From a virus, in the IMG/VR virus record IMGVR_UViG_3300034073_001851, positions 1-31,966 of that record: a DNA stretch of 31,966 nt. One strand, written 5' to 3'. The translations under genes were made by a program, and so were the position numbers. Positions 20,820 to 27,209 of the stretch are shown piece after piece. Numbering within the stretch: the stretch's first letter is position 1; each line of letters opens with the position of its first letter. The notes under the pieces were generated by a model. The model ran no database searches. It saw only the letters and a list, made by a program, of their open reading frames with translations, and had not been told where the DNA came from.

Positions 20820-21061
20820 TATTTCCTCATCCACTTATCTTTGATTGATCTACGTAACCAATGCTTTCCATCTTTAGGTGAATTCCATGCGTTTCCAAAA
20901 TTCTCTTTATCAGGTAGAACCATATTATCATAGTCCACAGCACTTGTCAATCTGTGTTTGACAACTCTCCGTTCTCTCTTATGCTCTTGAATTTTAAATG
21001 GTTTATCGGATGGAGATTTTGTGTTACCGGATATTGGTGTCTTCTTTCTGGATCTGGACAT
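20819..21061 (-). CDS. Conserved basic phage/alphaproteobacterial hypothetical protein
   Basis: 80 aa, MSRSRKKTPISGNTKSPSDK..., very basic (KIQEHKRERRVVKHRL), then FGNAWNSPKDGKHWLRRSIKDKWMRK. I have seen this MSRSRKKTPI...KRERR...P-DGK pattern in many bacterial and phage genomes without function; it may bind nucleic acid. GAAGGAG precedes the ATG. Overlaps the upstream gene by 38 bases, an unusually long overlap. Confidence 0.75.
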   Translation of the reverse strand: MSRSRKKTPISGNTKSPSDKPFKIQEHKRERRVVKHRLTSAVDYDNMVLPDKENFGNAWNSPKDGKHWLRRSIKDKWMRK

Positions 21062-21290
21062 TAGATTTCTCCTTCAAATCTAGTTCATTAGTAATAGTCA
21101 TACCGCCTGCTAGATATAATGGCATATAGGCATCACCACCAAATCCCATCTTATTATAAATGAGATATCTAAAGGTTCCACCTTCAATAGCATTATCTAC
21201 AATATTTTCCATTACCCAAGCAGTGATTGCTAATTTAGTTCTATAATCACAGTTCTTGACTAATTCATCTAATTCAGTAAATTCAGACAT
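21024..21290 (-). CDS. Hypothetical phage protein at the end of the NAT-repeat block
   Basis: 88 aa, MSEFTELDELVKNCDYRTKL..., helical, with MENIVDNAIEGGTFRYLIYNKMGFGGDAY and a charged tail (KEKSNVQIQKEDTNIR). Its ATG lies in the last codons of the ELENV end of 21283..21477, the same junction design that links the repeat genes to each other. Function unknown. Confidence 0.7.
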   Translation of the reverse strand: MSEFTELDELVKNCDYRTKLAITAWVMENIVDNAIEGGTFRYLIYNKMGFGGDAYMPLYLAGGMTITNELDLKEKSNVQIQKEDTNIR

Positions 21291-21477
21291 TTTCTAGTTC
21301 CTTATAAATGGCATTATTAGTGATATTCCAAGTGATATTATAAGTGACCTCATAAGCTGGAAACAAAGTAACATTTTTAGTGGAATTATCAATGATATGA
21401 TAAGCAGCATGATGGGTGGCAATATCAGTCGAATTCCAAGTCGAAATTCTAATGGCATCTTTGATTTTATTCAACAT
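21283..21477 (-). CDS. NAT-repeat family protein (degenerate repeats)
   Basis: 64 aa, MLNKIKDAIRISTWNSTDIA..., ending VTYNITWNITNNAIYKELENV. The X-N-[AVI]-T period is visible but worn (WNST, DNST, KNVT, YNIT, WNIT). Head and tail match the family (M-NK-KDA start; NAI-x-x-ELE-x-V end). Function unknown. Its end carries the start signals of 21024..21290. Confidence 0.75.
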   Translation of the reverse strand: MLNKIKDAIRISTWNSTDIATHHAAYHIIDNSTKNVTLFPAYEVTYNITWNITNNAIYKELENV

Positions 21478-21655
21478 GTTCTAGTTCCTTTTCAATTTCA
21501 TTGAATATAACATTATCAAGAATACTGCGTGTGAAATGAAAATAATCAGTAAAATATAAAACTGACCATGTTGCTTCTTTTGTAGCACGGTAAATTGATA
21601 CATCAAGAATTAATCTATTATATGTATTAATATCATCTACGATTTTATTTGACAT
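21467..21655 (-). CDS. ELEHV-family protein, largely repeat-free
   Basis: 62 aa, MSNKIVDDINTYNRLILDVS..., ending NVIFNEIEKELEHVE. It keeps the family head (MSNK) and tail (KELEHVE) but the middle has only traces of the four-residue period (YRATKEATWSVLY). Overlaps the next gene by 11 bases, with AAGGAACTAGAACATG serving both as codons and as translation start signal. Function unknown. Confidence 0.75.
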   Translation of the reverse strand: MSNKIVDDINTYNRLILDVSIYRATKEATWSVLYFTDYFHFTRSILDNVIFNEIEKELEHVE

Positions 21656-21836
21656 GTTCTAGTTCTCTTTTGATAGCAGTCAAAATACAAGATATTGATG
21701 TATCTGTTTTATGTAAAATAACATATGAAGTAGAATAATAAACAGGTTTCCATGTATCATTTGAAGTGGCAGCAGTAACAGTTCTGCCGATGTTATTTGT
21801 TATATTCCTAATTTCATTCCATGTTTTATCTGACAT
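21645..21836 (-). CDS. ELEHV-family protein, partial repeats
   Basis: 63 aa, MSDKTWNEIRNITNNIGRTV..., ending ISCILTAIKRELEHVK. Partial repeats at the start (RNITNNIGRTVTAATSNDTW). Same junctions as its neighbours. Function unknown. Confidence 0.75.
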   Translation of the reverse strand: MSDKTWNEIRNITNNIGRTVTAATSNDTWKPVYYSTSYVILHKTDTSISCILTAIKRELEHVK

Positions 21837-22032
21837 TATACAGAGTCTCTTTTATTTGAAGACGAAGAGAATCAAATGTTGCTTCTGTCATTCGTTCTCT
21901 TACATTATCAAGTACTATATCTTGTAAATAATCACGTGTCAAATCATCCAAAAAGGTCATTGTTGAAGTTCCGAAATAATGTGTGCCTACTTTATGTGTT
22001 TTGATTTTCACAAAGTTCACTGGTTTAGACAT
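21826..22032 (-). CDS. Small protein inserted in the NAT-repeat block
   Basis: 68 aa, MSKPVNFVKIKTHKVGTHYF..., ending LRLQIKETLYNVR. It shares size, MSK start and overlapping junctions with the family but has neither NAT repeats nor the ELEHV end, so it may be an unrelated gene carried in the same cassette slot. Function unknown. Confidence 0.7.
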   Translation of the reverse strand: MSKPVNFVKIKTHKVGTHYFGTSTMTFLDDLTRDYLQDIVLDNVRERMTEATFDSLRLQIKETLYNVR

Positions 22033-22255
22033 GTTCTAGTTCTCTTTTGATAGCATTCCCAGTAGCATTAAAAGTGACATTCCAAATGGCATTATCAGTG
22101 GCATTCCAAGTAACATTATAAGTGACATTATAAGTAGCATTATAAGTGACAGTTCTAGTGGCATTATCAGTGACAGTTCTAGTGGCATTATCAGTGGCAA
22201 TCCAAGTTGCATTTCTAGTGACATACCAAATGGCATTCTTTGTTTTATTTGACAT
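22025..22255 (-). CDS. NAT-repeat family protein (clear repeats)
   Basis: 76 aa, MSNKTKNAIWYVTRNATWIA..., with about 16 units of X-[ND]-[AV]-T (RNAT, WIAT, DNAT, RTVT, YNAT, YNVT, WNAT...), ending GNAIKRELEHV. The first position of each unit is mostly Trp, Tyr, Arg or Asp. There is no signal peptide, membrane segment or catalytic motif. The antisense frame is also open (MPLGMPLIMP type) only because the DNA repeat is a multiple of three. Function unknown. Confidence 0.85.
   Translation of the reverse strand: MSNKTKNAIWYVTRNATWIATDNATRTVTDNATRTVTYNATYNVTYNVTWNATDNAIWNVTFNATGNAIKRELEHV
22040..22235. repeat. 12-bp tandem repeat tract inside the NAT genes
   Basis: Degenerate 12-mers of the form AGTGGCATT-NNN on the plus strand (NNN-AATGCCACT on the minus), about 16 copies in frame. 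Similar tracts lie at 23700-23852, 23890-24035, 24070-24248, 25440-25575 and 25625-25760. Confidence 0.9.
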
Positions 22256-22430
22256 GTTCTAGTTCCCTATCAATAGCATTCCTAATTGCGTTAAAAGTAG
22301 AATCACTTGTGGCATTCAAAATGACATTAATTGTGATATTTCTAGTGACATCCAAAGTAACATCACATGTGACATTCTTAGTAGCAACATAAATAGCATT
22401 GACCGTTACATCATTGATTTTACCTATCAT
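22245..22430 (-). CDS. NAT-repeat family protein, first gene of its block
   Basis: 61 aa from the ATG at 22430, which has GGAGAATTTG just upstream; the open frame runs back through a terminator hairpin. MIGKINDVTVNAIYVATKNVT..., ending NAIRNAIDRELEHVK. About 12 four-residue units, V-rich (DVTL, DVTR, NITI, NVIL). It follows the hairpin at 22444..22471. Function unknown. Confidence 0.8.
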   Translation of the reverse strand: MIGKINDVTVNAIYVATKNVTCDVTLDVTRNITINVILNATSDSTFNAIRNAIDRELEHVK

Positions 22431-22443
22431 CAAATTCTCCATA

Positions 22444-22471
22444 TGAAAAGAGTCCCAGTTACGGGACTCTC
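22444..22471 (-). terminator. Terminator hairpin ahead of a NAT-repeat block
   Basis: AGAGTCCC-GTAACT-GGGACTCT followed by TTTCAT on the minus strand, then ATATGGAG and the first NAT gene. The U-run is short, so partial read-through is likely. Confidence 0.75.
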
Positions 22472-22477
22472 TCAGTA

Positions 22478-22825
22478 TCAATCTTCAACTCTTCTATATC
22501 CTTCTGGTACATACTCCCTCTGACGGCGAACATGATATGTTCCCTTCTCAAATAGAATGGGTTCATGTGTATCATAATCACGGAGATGCTCTAGAGCAAC
22601 AGGATCATTTACAACAAGTAGACAATCCATGATAGAGTCAGGAAGTTGATACATCTTTACCTTCTCCTTCTCCATCACATGATTATGACCAGTCTCGGAG
22701 TGGGTAACAACTACATACTTACCAACTGGCGGCACTTCAACAGCATTTGCAGGAATTGGTGTATCAATGCGACGGATGTAAATATCACCTTGAGCCGCAC
22801 AATTAACAAATCGACGAATATTCAT
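22478..22825 (-). CDS. Conserved phage hypothetical protein
   Basis: 115 aa, MNIRRFVNCAAQGDIYIRRI..., with VVVTHSETGHNHVME and DYDTHEPILFEKGTYHVRRQREY. The three blocks are a pattern I recognise in many phage genomes (a beta-rich protein with conserved HSETGH-H and THEPI-F-G-Y-VRRQREY), without known function. GGAGAAAT precedes the ATG at 22825, which overlaps the stop of the HNH gene. Promoter 23467..23495 lies upstream of both. Confidence 0.85.
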   Translation of the reverse strand: MNIRRFVNCAAQGDIYIRRIDTPIPANAVEVPPVGKYVVVTHSETGHNHVMEKEKVKMYQLPDSIMDCLLVVNDPVALEHLRDYDTHEPILFEKGTYHVRRQREYVPEGYRRVED

Positions 22826-23433
22826 TTTATTTCTCCTAAGTTTTTCCATGTTAAGTTACGACATATTTTATATATAGTATTTCTGCTTACTTTATATTCT
22901 CTCATCAAGTCTGCTTGTTTTACACCATTGTTAAACCTCTTTCTTATGTCTAAGACATCTTTTTCTTTCAATATATGCTGACTGTGATTTTCTCCTTTTT
23001 GTTCTGGAGGTAAAACTGCTCTGTTTTTATTTCTACAATCAGCATTATTTTCTGCTGCTGTTCCTAGCCAAAGATGATTAGGATTTACACAACTAGAATT
23101 ATCACATGTATGACACACAAATTTATCGTTGTCAATATATCCATTACTTAGCAAAAAAGAATATCTATGTGCCCTAACAGACTTTTTGTTGTCCAATATA
23201 AATTCGCCATAACCCTGTTTATTTTTATTACCTAACCAAACCCAACATCCATTTTCATTACTTTTATCAACTTTTTCCCAGAACCTAACCGATTCTTCTT
23301 TTTGTCTTTTAGGTCTTTTATATGGTTGTTTTTCAGGTAACATATTATGACGACTATAATATAGATAATGTTTTTTACACAATCCTCTGGATTTAACATT
23401 ATTTTTACATGTGTTTACAGAACATTTTATCAT
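22822..23433 (-). CDS. HNH endonuclease with C-terminal helix-turn-helix (homing type)
   Basis: 203 aa. An N-terminal cysteine cluster (KCSVNTCKNNVKSRGLCKKH) is followed by NGCWVWLGNKNKQGYGEF and the core FVCHTCDNSSCVNPNHLWLG, a His-Asn-His active site of the HNH_3 type. It then carries a helix-turn-helix (KQADLMREYKVSRNTIYKIC) for DNA binding. Such free-standing homing endonucleases copy themselves into new sites. It sits between the promoter and the gene that promoter would have served. Confidence 0.9.
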   Translation of the reverse strand: MIKCSVNTCKNNVKSRGLCKKHYLYYSRHNMLPEKQPYKRPKRQKEESVRFWEKVDKSNENGCWVWLGNKNKQGYGEFILDNKKSVRAHRYSFLLSNGYIDNDKFVCHTCDNSSCVNPNHLWLGTAAENNADCRNKNRAVLPPEQKGENHSQHILKEKDVLDIRKRFNNGVKQADLMREYKVSRNTIYKICRNLTWKNLGEIK

Positions 23434-23466
23434 TTATTACATTTATCTTTTATTGATGATGGTATA

Positions 23467-23495
23467 ACTATACACTACTTATGTGATGTTGTCAA
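23467..23495 (-). promoter_or_regulatory. Sigma70-type promoter
   Basis: TTGACA, 17 bp, TATAGT; overlaps the end of 23479..23679 and reads into the HNH gene and 22478..22825. Confidence 0.9.
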
Positions 23496-23679
23496 GTGAA
23501 AATAATACTCTGTGAAGTTCTTGTTTTATGATAAAATCTGTTGGAAAAGATATTCTATTTATCTTTCCACATGTATGAGAATCAATTTCCATATATGAAC
23601 GAAAATCCAATATGTGATAAATTCTTTCATCTACTAAATGTGATATATGATTTGTCATTTTGTTTGTTTTATTCAACAT
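23479..23679 (-). CDS. NAT-family-linked protein, repeat-free, last in block
   Basis: 66 aa, MLNKTNKMTNHISHLVDERI..., ending FIIKQELHRVLFSLDNIT. Family head (MLNKT) and a worn tail (KQELHRV) remain, the middle is ordinary sequence. Its 3' end contains the next promoter. Function unknown. Confidence 0.7.
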   Translation of the reverse strand: MLNKTNKMTNHISHLVDERIYHILDFRSYMEIDSHTCGKINRISFPTDFIIKQELHRVLFSLDNIT

Positions 23680-23866
23680 GTTCTAGTTCTCTGACAATAG
23701 CATTCAAAGTGTCATTATCAGCGACATCCCAAGTGGCATCCCAAGTGGCATTACAAGTGGCATTATAAGTGACATTACTAGTGGCATTTTCAGTGGCATT
23801 TTCAGTGGCAACCCTAGTGGCATTATAAGTGGCATTATAAGTGGCATCTTTTGTTTTATTCAACAT
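23669..23866 (-). CDS. NAT-repeat family protein (clear repeats)
   Basis: 65 aa, MLNKTKDATYNATYNATRVA..., about 13 units (ENAT, SNVT, YNAT, CNAT, WDAT), ending NAIVRELEHVE. It shares a block SNVT-YNAT-CNAT-WDAT with the next two genes, both in protein and in DNA, which implies recent duplication. The last 11 bases overlap the following gene. Function unknown. Confidence 0.85.
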   Translation of the reverse strand: MLNKTKDATYNATYNATRVATENATENATSNVTYNATCNATWDATWDVADNDTLNAIVRELEHVE

Positions 23867-24053
23867 GTTCTAGTTCTCTGACAATAGCATTCTTAGTGGC
23901 ATTATAAGTGGCATTCCTAGTGGCATCCCAAGTGGCATTACAAGTGGCATTATAAGTGACATTACTAGTGGCATTTTCAGTGGCATTATAAGTGGCATTC
24001 CAAGTGGCATTCCAAGTGGCATTATAAGTGGCATCTTTTGTTTTATTCAACAT
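23856..24053 (-). CDS. NAT-repeat family protein (clear repeats)
   Basis: 65 aa, MLNKTKDATYNATWNATWNA..., about 13 units, ending KNAIVRELEHVE. Near-copy of its neighbours, differing mainly in number and identity of units. Overlaps as in the rest of the family. Function unknown. Confidence 0.85.
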   Translation of the reverse strand: MLNKTKDATYNATWNATWNATYNATENATSNVTYNATCNATWDATRNATYNATKNAIVRELEHVE

Positions 24054-24264
24054 GTTCTAGTTCCCTATCAATAGCATTATAAGTGGCATTCCTAGTGGCA
24101 TCCCAAGTGGCATTACAAGTGGCATTATAAGTGACATTACTAGTGGCATTCCAAGTGGCATTCCAAGTGGCATCCCAAGTGGCATTTTCAGTGGCAACCC
24201 TAGTGGCATTATAAGTGGCAACCCTAGTGGCATTCTTAGTGGCATCTTTTGTTTTATCAATCAT
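24043..24264 (-). CDS. NAT-repeat family protein (longest repeat run), first in block
   Basis: 73 aa, MIDKTKDATKNATRVATYNA..., 15 consecutive units (KDAT, KNAT, RVAT, YNAT, RVAT, ENAT, WDAT, WNAT twice, SNVT, YNAT, CNAT, WDAT, RNAT, YNAI), ending DRELEHVE. The second of two adjacent ATGs is better spaced from GGAGTG. It follows a hairpin at 24279..24310. Function unknown. Confidence 0.85.
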   Translation of the reverse strand: MIDKTKDATKNATRVATYNATRVATENATWDATWNATWNATSNVTYNATCNATWDATRNATYNAIDRELEHVE

Positions 24265-24278
24265 CATTCACTCCATAT

Positions 24279-24310
24279 GAGAAACGGGAACATTTTTGCT
24301 CCCGTTCTCT
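24279..24310 (-). terminator. Terminator-like hairpin ahead of a NAT-repeat block
   Basis: GAGAACGGGA with loop, then TCCCGTTTCTC on the minus strand, followed by ATATGGAG. It lacks a true U-run, so may be an attenuator or processing site rather than a terminator. Confidence 0.55.
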
Positions 24311-24316
24311 TTTCAG

Positions 24317-25354
24317 TTATGTACGAACTTCCGGAACCACAAACTCATTCGTATCCATTCCAAAAGTCCAAGCATTGGCCTGTAAAGCAGTCTTCATATC
24401 AGGTGGAACTGGCAAAGCAAACTCTCGACCTGTTCCACACTTTACACGAAGAAACTTCTCAGTTCCAATGTCAGGCAATGTAACCTCCAATAGTTCACCA
24501 ATCTCTGGATCACCATCAGTATCAATTACCTTAGCATCAAGTTCTGCCAGGATCTTTGCCCAACCAAGAATCTCACATGCCGCACGGCGTTGCTCAATAT
24601 TCTGCCATGTAATTGCTTCCTTGGCACTCAATGACTTGGTATCCATAATCCAATGCTCAGGAACAGATACACCATGCCAATGATATAGTGACCAACCATC
24701 AGACCAACGATGTGAAGGACCATTCTGTAAATGAGCACGATTCTGGTCATCAATCTTCAGCACTTGTGGAAAGTCCGAAACAATACAGAACTTCTCATGC
24801 ATAACACGGAATGTACCATGAATGGCTGCTTCTTCCCAATACTTATACTTCTCATACTCAGGAAGTTGAAGACCAATCACATCCCGCATAGCAGTAAGAT
24901 AAACATCATACTGTGCCCAATATGCACCACCCTGATACACATTTGACCACTGCTTTGCTTCTGAAATACCCTTCTTGCCTGCGAGTTTCTTACATACTTC
25001 AACATACTTTGAAACAACACCACCTGAAGAAGTATCAACGGCATTGAATGCTTCTGTAACAGTATCCATTACAGTTTGTGCATCCTGTGCGTTCTTCTTT
25101 GAAAGAAGGGCAGAAGCAGCACCATACATGAATACCATCTGGATTGGTGACTTAGCAAGAACAACAATAGGCTTTGCTAGATCAGCAGCAGCATATAGAC
25201 CTTCAATAGCAGGCTTTAGTTTAGTAAAGTCCGTAGGAGTTGTGCGTAGAATCATCTTGATCCACTTATCGGTATGCTCCTTGAGCAGTATCTTCTCCTC
25301 TTCAGTGATACCACCAGAAGCCTTAGTAGGAGTACGAACGATATTGTTAGTCAT
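24317..25354 (-). CDS. DUF6745-like protein
   Basis: 345 aa. The middle GPSHRWSDGWSLYHWHGV then VPEHWI is the mark of a family I associate with DUF6745, found in phages and actinobacterial or proteobacterial repeats-type genes, function unknown. An Ala-rich N-terminal half (KPAIEGLYAAADLAKP) and a C-terminal beta part (LLEVTLPDIGTEKFLRVKCGTGREFALPVP) complete it. AAGGAACTG precedes the ATG at 25354 and a strong promoter drives it. The DUF number is from memory. Confidence 0.75.
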   Translation of the reverse strand: MTNNIVRTPTKASGGITEEEKILLKEHTDKWIKMILRTTPTDFTKLKPAIEGLYAAADLAKPIVVLAKSPIQMVFMYGAASALLSKKNAQDAQTVMDTVTEAFNAVDTSSGGVVSKYVEVCKKLAGKKGISEAKQWSNVYQGGAYWAQYDVYLTAMRDVIGLQLPEYEKYKYWEEAAIHGTFRVMHEKFCIVSDFPQVLKIDDQNRAHLQNGPSHRWSDGWSLYHWHGVSVPEHWIMDTKSLSAKEAITWQNIEQRRAACEILGWAKILAELDAKVIDTDGDPEIGELLEVTLPDIGTEKFLRVKCGTGREFALPVPPDMKTALQANAWTFGMDTNEFVVPEVRT

Positions 25355-25383
25355 TGATCAGTTCCTTTGTTGATTAGGATGTA

Positions 25384-25412
25384 ACTATAGCATATGGAAG
25401 GATGGAAGTCAA
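25384..25412 (-). promoter_or_regulatory. Sigma70-type promoter
   Basis: TTGACT, 17 bp, TATAGT with TGC before the -10; its -35 overlaps the end of the NAT gene 25409..25594. Confidence 0.9.
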
Positions 25413-25594
25413 GAGATATTTTTCAATTCCATTTCAATAGCATCCCAAGTAGCATTATAAGTGGCATTCAAAGTGTCATTATCAGTGACATCCCAAGTGG
25501 CATCCCAAGTGGCATCATAAGTGACATTATCAATGGCATTTATAGTGGCATTATAAGTGACATTATAAGTGACATCTTTTGTTTTATTTGACAT
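25409..25594 (-). CDS. NAT-repeat family protein, last in block
   Basis: 61 aa, MSNKTKDVTYNVTYNATINA..., units including NVTY, DATW, DVTD, NDTL, ending WDAIEMELKNIS. The block DATWDATWDVTDNDTLNAT is shared with the neighbour and with 23669..23866. The tail ELKNIS differs from ELEHV, perhaps because no family gene follows. Function unknown. Confidence 0.85.
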   Translation of the reverse strand: MSNKTKDVTYNVTYNATINAIDNVTYDATWDATWDVTDNDTLNATYNATWDAIEMELKNIS

Positions 25595-25778
25595 GTTCTA
25601 GTTCTCGCCTGATAGCATCTTTAGTATCATTAAAAGTGACATTTCCAGTGGCAGTCCAAGATGCAATTGTGGCAGTTCTAGTGGCATTCAAAGTGTCATT
25701 ATCAGTGACATCCCAAGTGGCATCCCAAGTGGCATTATAAGTGGCATTATCAATTGTATCTTTTGTTTTATTTGACAT
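25584..25778 (-). CDS. NAT-repeat family protein
   Basis: 64 aa, MSNKTKDTIDNATYNATWDA..., units to NDTLNATRTATIASWTATGN, ending KDAIRRELEHVK. One unit is broken (IASW), showing the repeat tolerates change. Overlaps the next gene by 11 bases. Function unknown. Confidence 0.85.
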   Translation of the reverse strand: MSNKTKDTIDNATYNATWDATWDVTDNDTLNATRTATIASWTATGNVTFNDTKDAIRRELEHVK

Positions 25779-25956
25779 CTATCATTATCCTATCAATAGC
25801 AAGAACAAGAGTTCCTCTTTCAATAATTCTATCTTTGTAGACATAACCAAAGATATACTGGTCAATACTAAATTCAATAGCAGAACATATAACATAATCA
25901 TTCAACATAAATGTTGTCTTATCTTGTGTTCTTCTATGTATCCAATCTCTTTTCAT
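25768..25956 (-). CDS. Possible repeat-free member ahead of the NAT block
   Basis: 62 aa, MKRDWIHRRTQDKTTFMLND..., ending TLVLAIDRIMIDVK. The tail AIDRIMIDVK resembles AIDRELEHVK and it overlaps the next gene by 11 bases, but there are no repeats. Overlaps the upstream phosphoesterase stop (ATGA). Function unknown. Confidence 0.65.
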   Translation of the reverse strand: MKRDWIHRRTQDKTTFMLNDYVICSAIEFSIDQYIFGYVYKDRIIERGTLVLAIDRIMIDVK

Positions 25957-26798
25957 GGCAATTCAATGTCCCTCAAACCAGTGAAGTTATAAGCACACTT
26001 CTCAAAATGATAACCACGTTGATTTGATAAAACTCGGCACTCCGAATCACCAACAACATAATCAACATTCATATGAGTGTGTCCATGAATCCAGTACTTG
26101 ATAGATGGATTGTCCAAAATCAAATCCGATAAGTTTGAGAAATAAGCAAAGTCTAAACTGTTACCAGAATGTTCTTGGTTCAATGATAGATGTGTTGGTG
26201 CATGATGTGTCATAACAATCACTTTATCATTATTTTTGATAACTTCCTCAATGTATGCCCTTGAGATATTATGCTGATTCAAAATAAACTCAGCATCAAT
26301 CTTCCTGTTAGATGTACGATTGAAATAGTTCATGTCCTTGACATCTTCTTTGCCAATCAACTTATAATCGTTCATCTTTCTTTCAACATCCCACATAGCA
26401 AACGAATTGCCTTTGAAGAAGTCTGTCCATAGAGTAGCACCAACCAATGTCCAATCGTGAATCTTGACTGTATCATTATCAAGAATCCGAATCTTTGTTA
26501 GTTCAAGATTAGCAAAACCATCAATCAGTTCTTGCTTAGTATTGCCAAAGATAGAGTTATAATGTTCATGATTTCCCATGACCATATAAACAGCATCATA
26601 CTTATCAATCAAGTCCTTCTTGAACTTCTTCATATACTTTGAATGCTTTCTAGCATCCTTATCTGTTCTATGTGGTCTAAGCATTGCTGCCGTAGTAATA
26701 TCACCAGCCAGCAATAGAACATCTCCACCAGGTTCATTAGAGAAATCAGGCCAGTCTAAGAACTCAAGATGGAGATCGGACACATATGATATTTTCAT
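25953..26798 (-). CDS. Calcineurin-like metallophosphoesterase
   Basis: 281 aa. All five blocks are present in order: SDLHLE (residues 7-12), LLLAGDIT, VMGNHEHY, MTHHAPTH and IHGHTHMN, which bind two metals. These enzymes hydrolyse phosphodiesters in nucleotides or nucleic acids; small phage versions are common and substrate cannot be inferred. The ATG at 26798 has GGAGAAT-type sequence upstream. It leads the unit that continues into NAT genes. Confidence 0.95.
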   Translation of the reverse strand: MKISYVSDLHLEFLDWPDFSNEPGGDVLLLAGDITTAAMLRPHRTDKDARKHSKYMKKFKKDLIDKYDAVYMVMGNHEHYNSIFGNTKQELIDGFANLELTKIRILDNDTVKIHDWTLVGATLWTDFFKGNSFAMWDVERKMNDYKLIGKEDVKDMNYFNRTSNRKIDAEFILNQHNISRAYIEEVIKNNDKVIVMTHHAPTHLSLNQEHSGNSLDFAYFSNLSDLILDNPSIKYWIHGHTHMNVDYVVGDSECRVLSNQRGYHFEKCAYNFTGLRDIELP

Positions 26799-26812
26799 TT
26801 TAATTCTCCATA

Positions 26813-26848
26813 AACAAAAGGTGCTTGCACTTTAACATGCAAGCACCT
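26813..26848 (-). terminator. Rho-independent terminator
   Basis: GGTGCTTGCA with an eight-base loop and TGCAAGCACC, then TTTTG on the minus strand, ending 26854..27141. Confidence 0.9.
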
Positions 26849-26853
26849 GATTG

Positions 26854-27141
26854 TCAATTGTTGTAGGCAAGTTTATGAACTACATATTTGCCTTTATTTG
26901 TTTCTGCATTTAATTTACTACACAAATCATATGCACCTGATTCTTTTTCTGTATAGGTGAAAAAGTTCATTTCTTTTCCAACCTGATGTATGATTGCGTA
27001 ATAATGTGTAGGACGAACCCAAGTTGATTTACCTACATGCAGTGTATTTGCTACTTTCTTTTCACGTGGTTTTCTTGTTCGTTTTACAGTTGTAGTTGCA
27101 GTAGTTTTGGGTTTGTTTTTAGAACCCTTTGGTCTAGGCAT
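26854..27141 (-). CDS. Basic small phage protein
   Basis: 95 aa, MPRPKGSKNKPKTTATTTVK..., a Lys/Arg/Thr-rich N-terminal 30 residues of nucleic-acid-binding type (PRPKGSKNK resembles AT-hook-like starts), then a folded part (THYYAIIHQVGKEMNFFTYTE, YDLCSKLNAE). AAAGGAGATG before the ATG. Own promoter and terminator. Function unknown; nucleic acid binding is inferred. Confidence 0.8.
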   Translation of the reverse strand: MPRPKGSKNKPKTTATTTVKRTRKPREKKVANTLHVGKSTWVRPTHYYAIIHQVGKEMNFFTYTEKESGAYDLCSKLNAETNKGKYVVHKLAYNN

Positions 27142-27168
27142 CTACATCTCCTTTGTTCATTATGCCTT

Positions 27169-27197
27169 ACTATAGCATACCTTTCAGGAGATGTCAA
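27169..27197 (-). promoter_or_regulatory. Sigma70-type promoter
   Basis: TTGACA, 17 bp, TATAGT with TGC before the -10; drives 26854..27141. Confidence 0.9.
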
Positions 27198-27209
27198 GTA
27201 CATATGTTG

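Noticed and set aside
23690-24250. CRISPR array or non-coding satellite
   Set aside because: Units are contiguous 12-mers without spacers, stay in frame with a start, stop and Shine-Dalgarno, and vary mostly by codon.
22036-24260. Long open frames antisense or out of frame to the NAT genes (MPLGMPLIMP type)
   Set aside because: They exist because the 12-bp repeat keeps all frames periodic; they lack Shine-Dalgarno sites and family conservation.
24249-24683. 144-codon plus-strand open frame antisense to the DUF6745-like gene
   Set aside because: Shadow of a well-supported gene, with no start signals.
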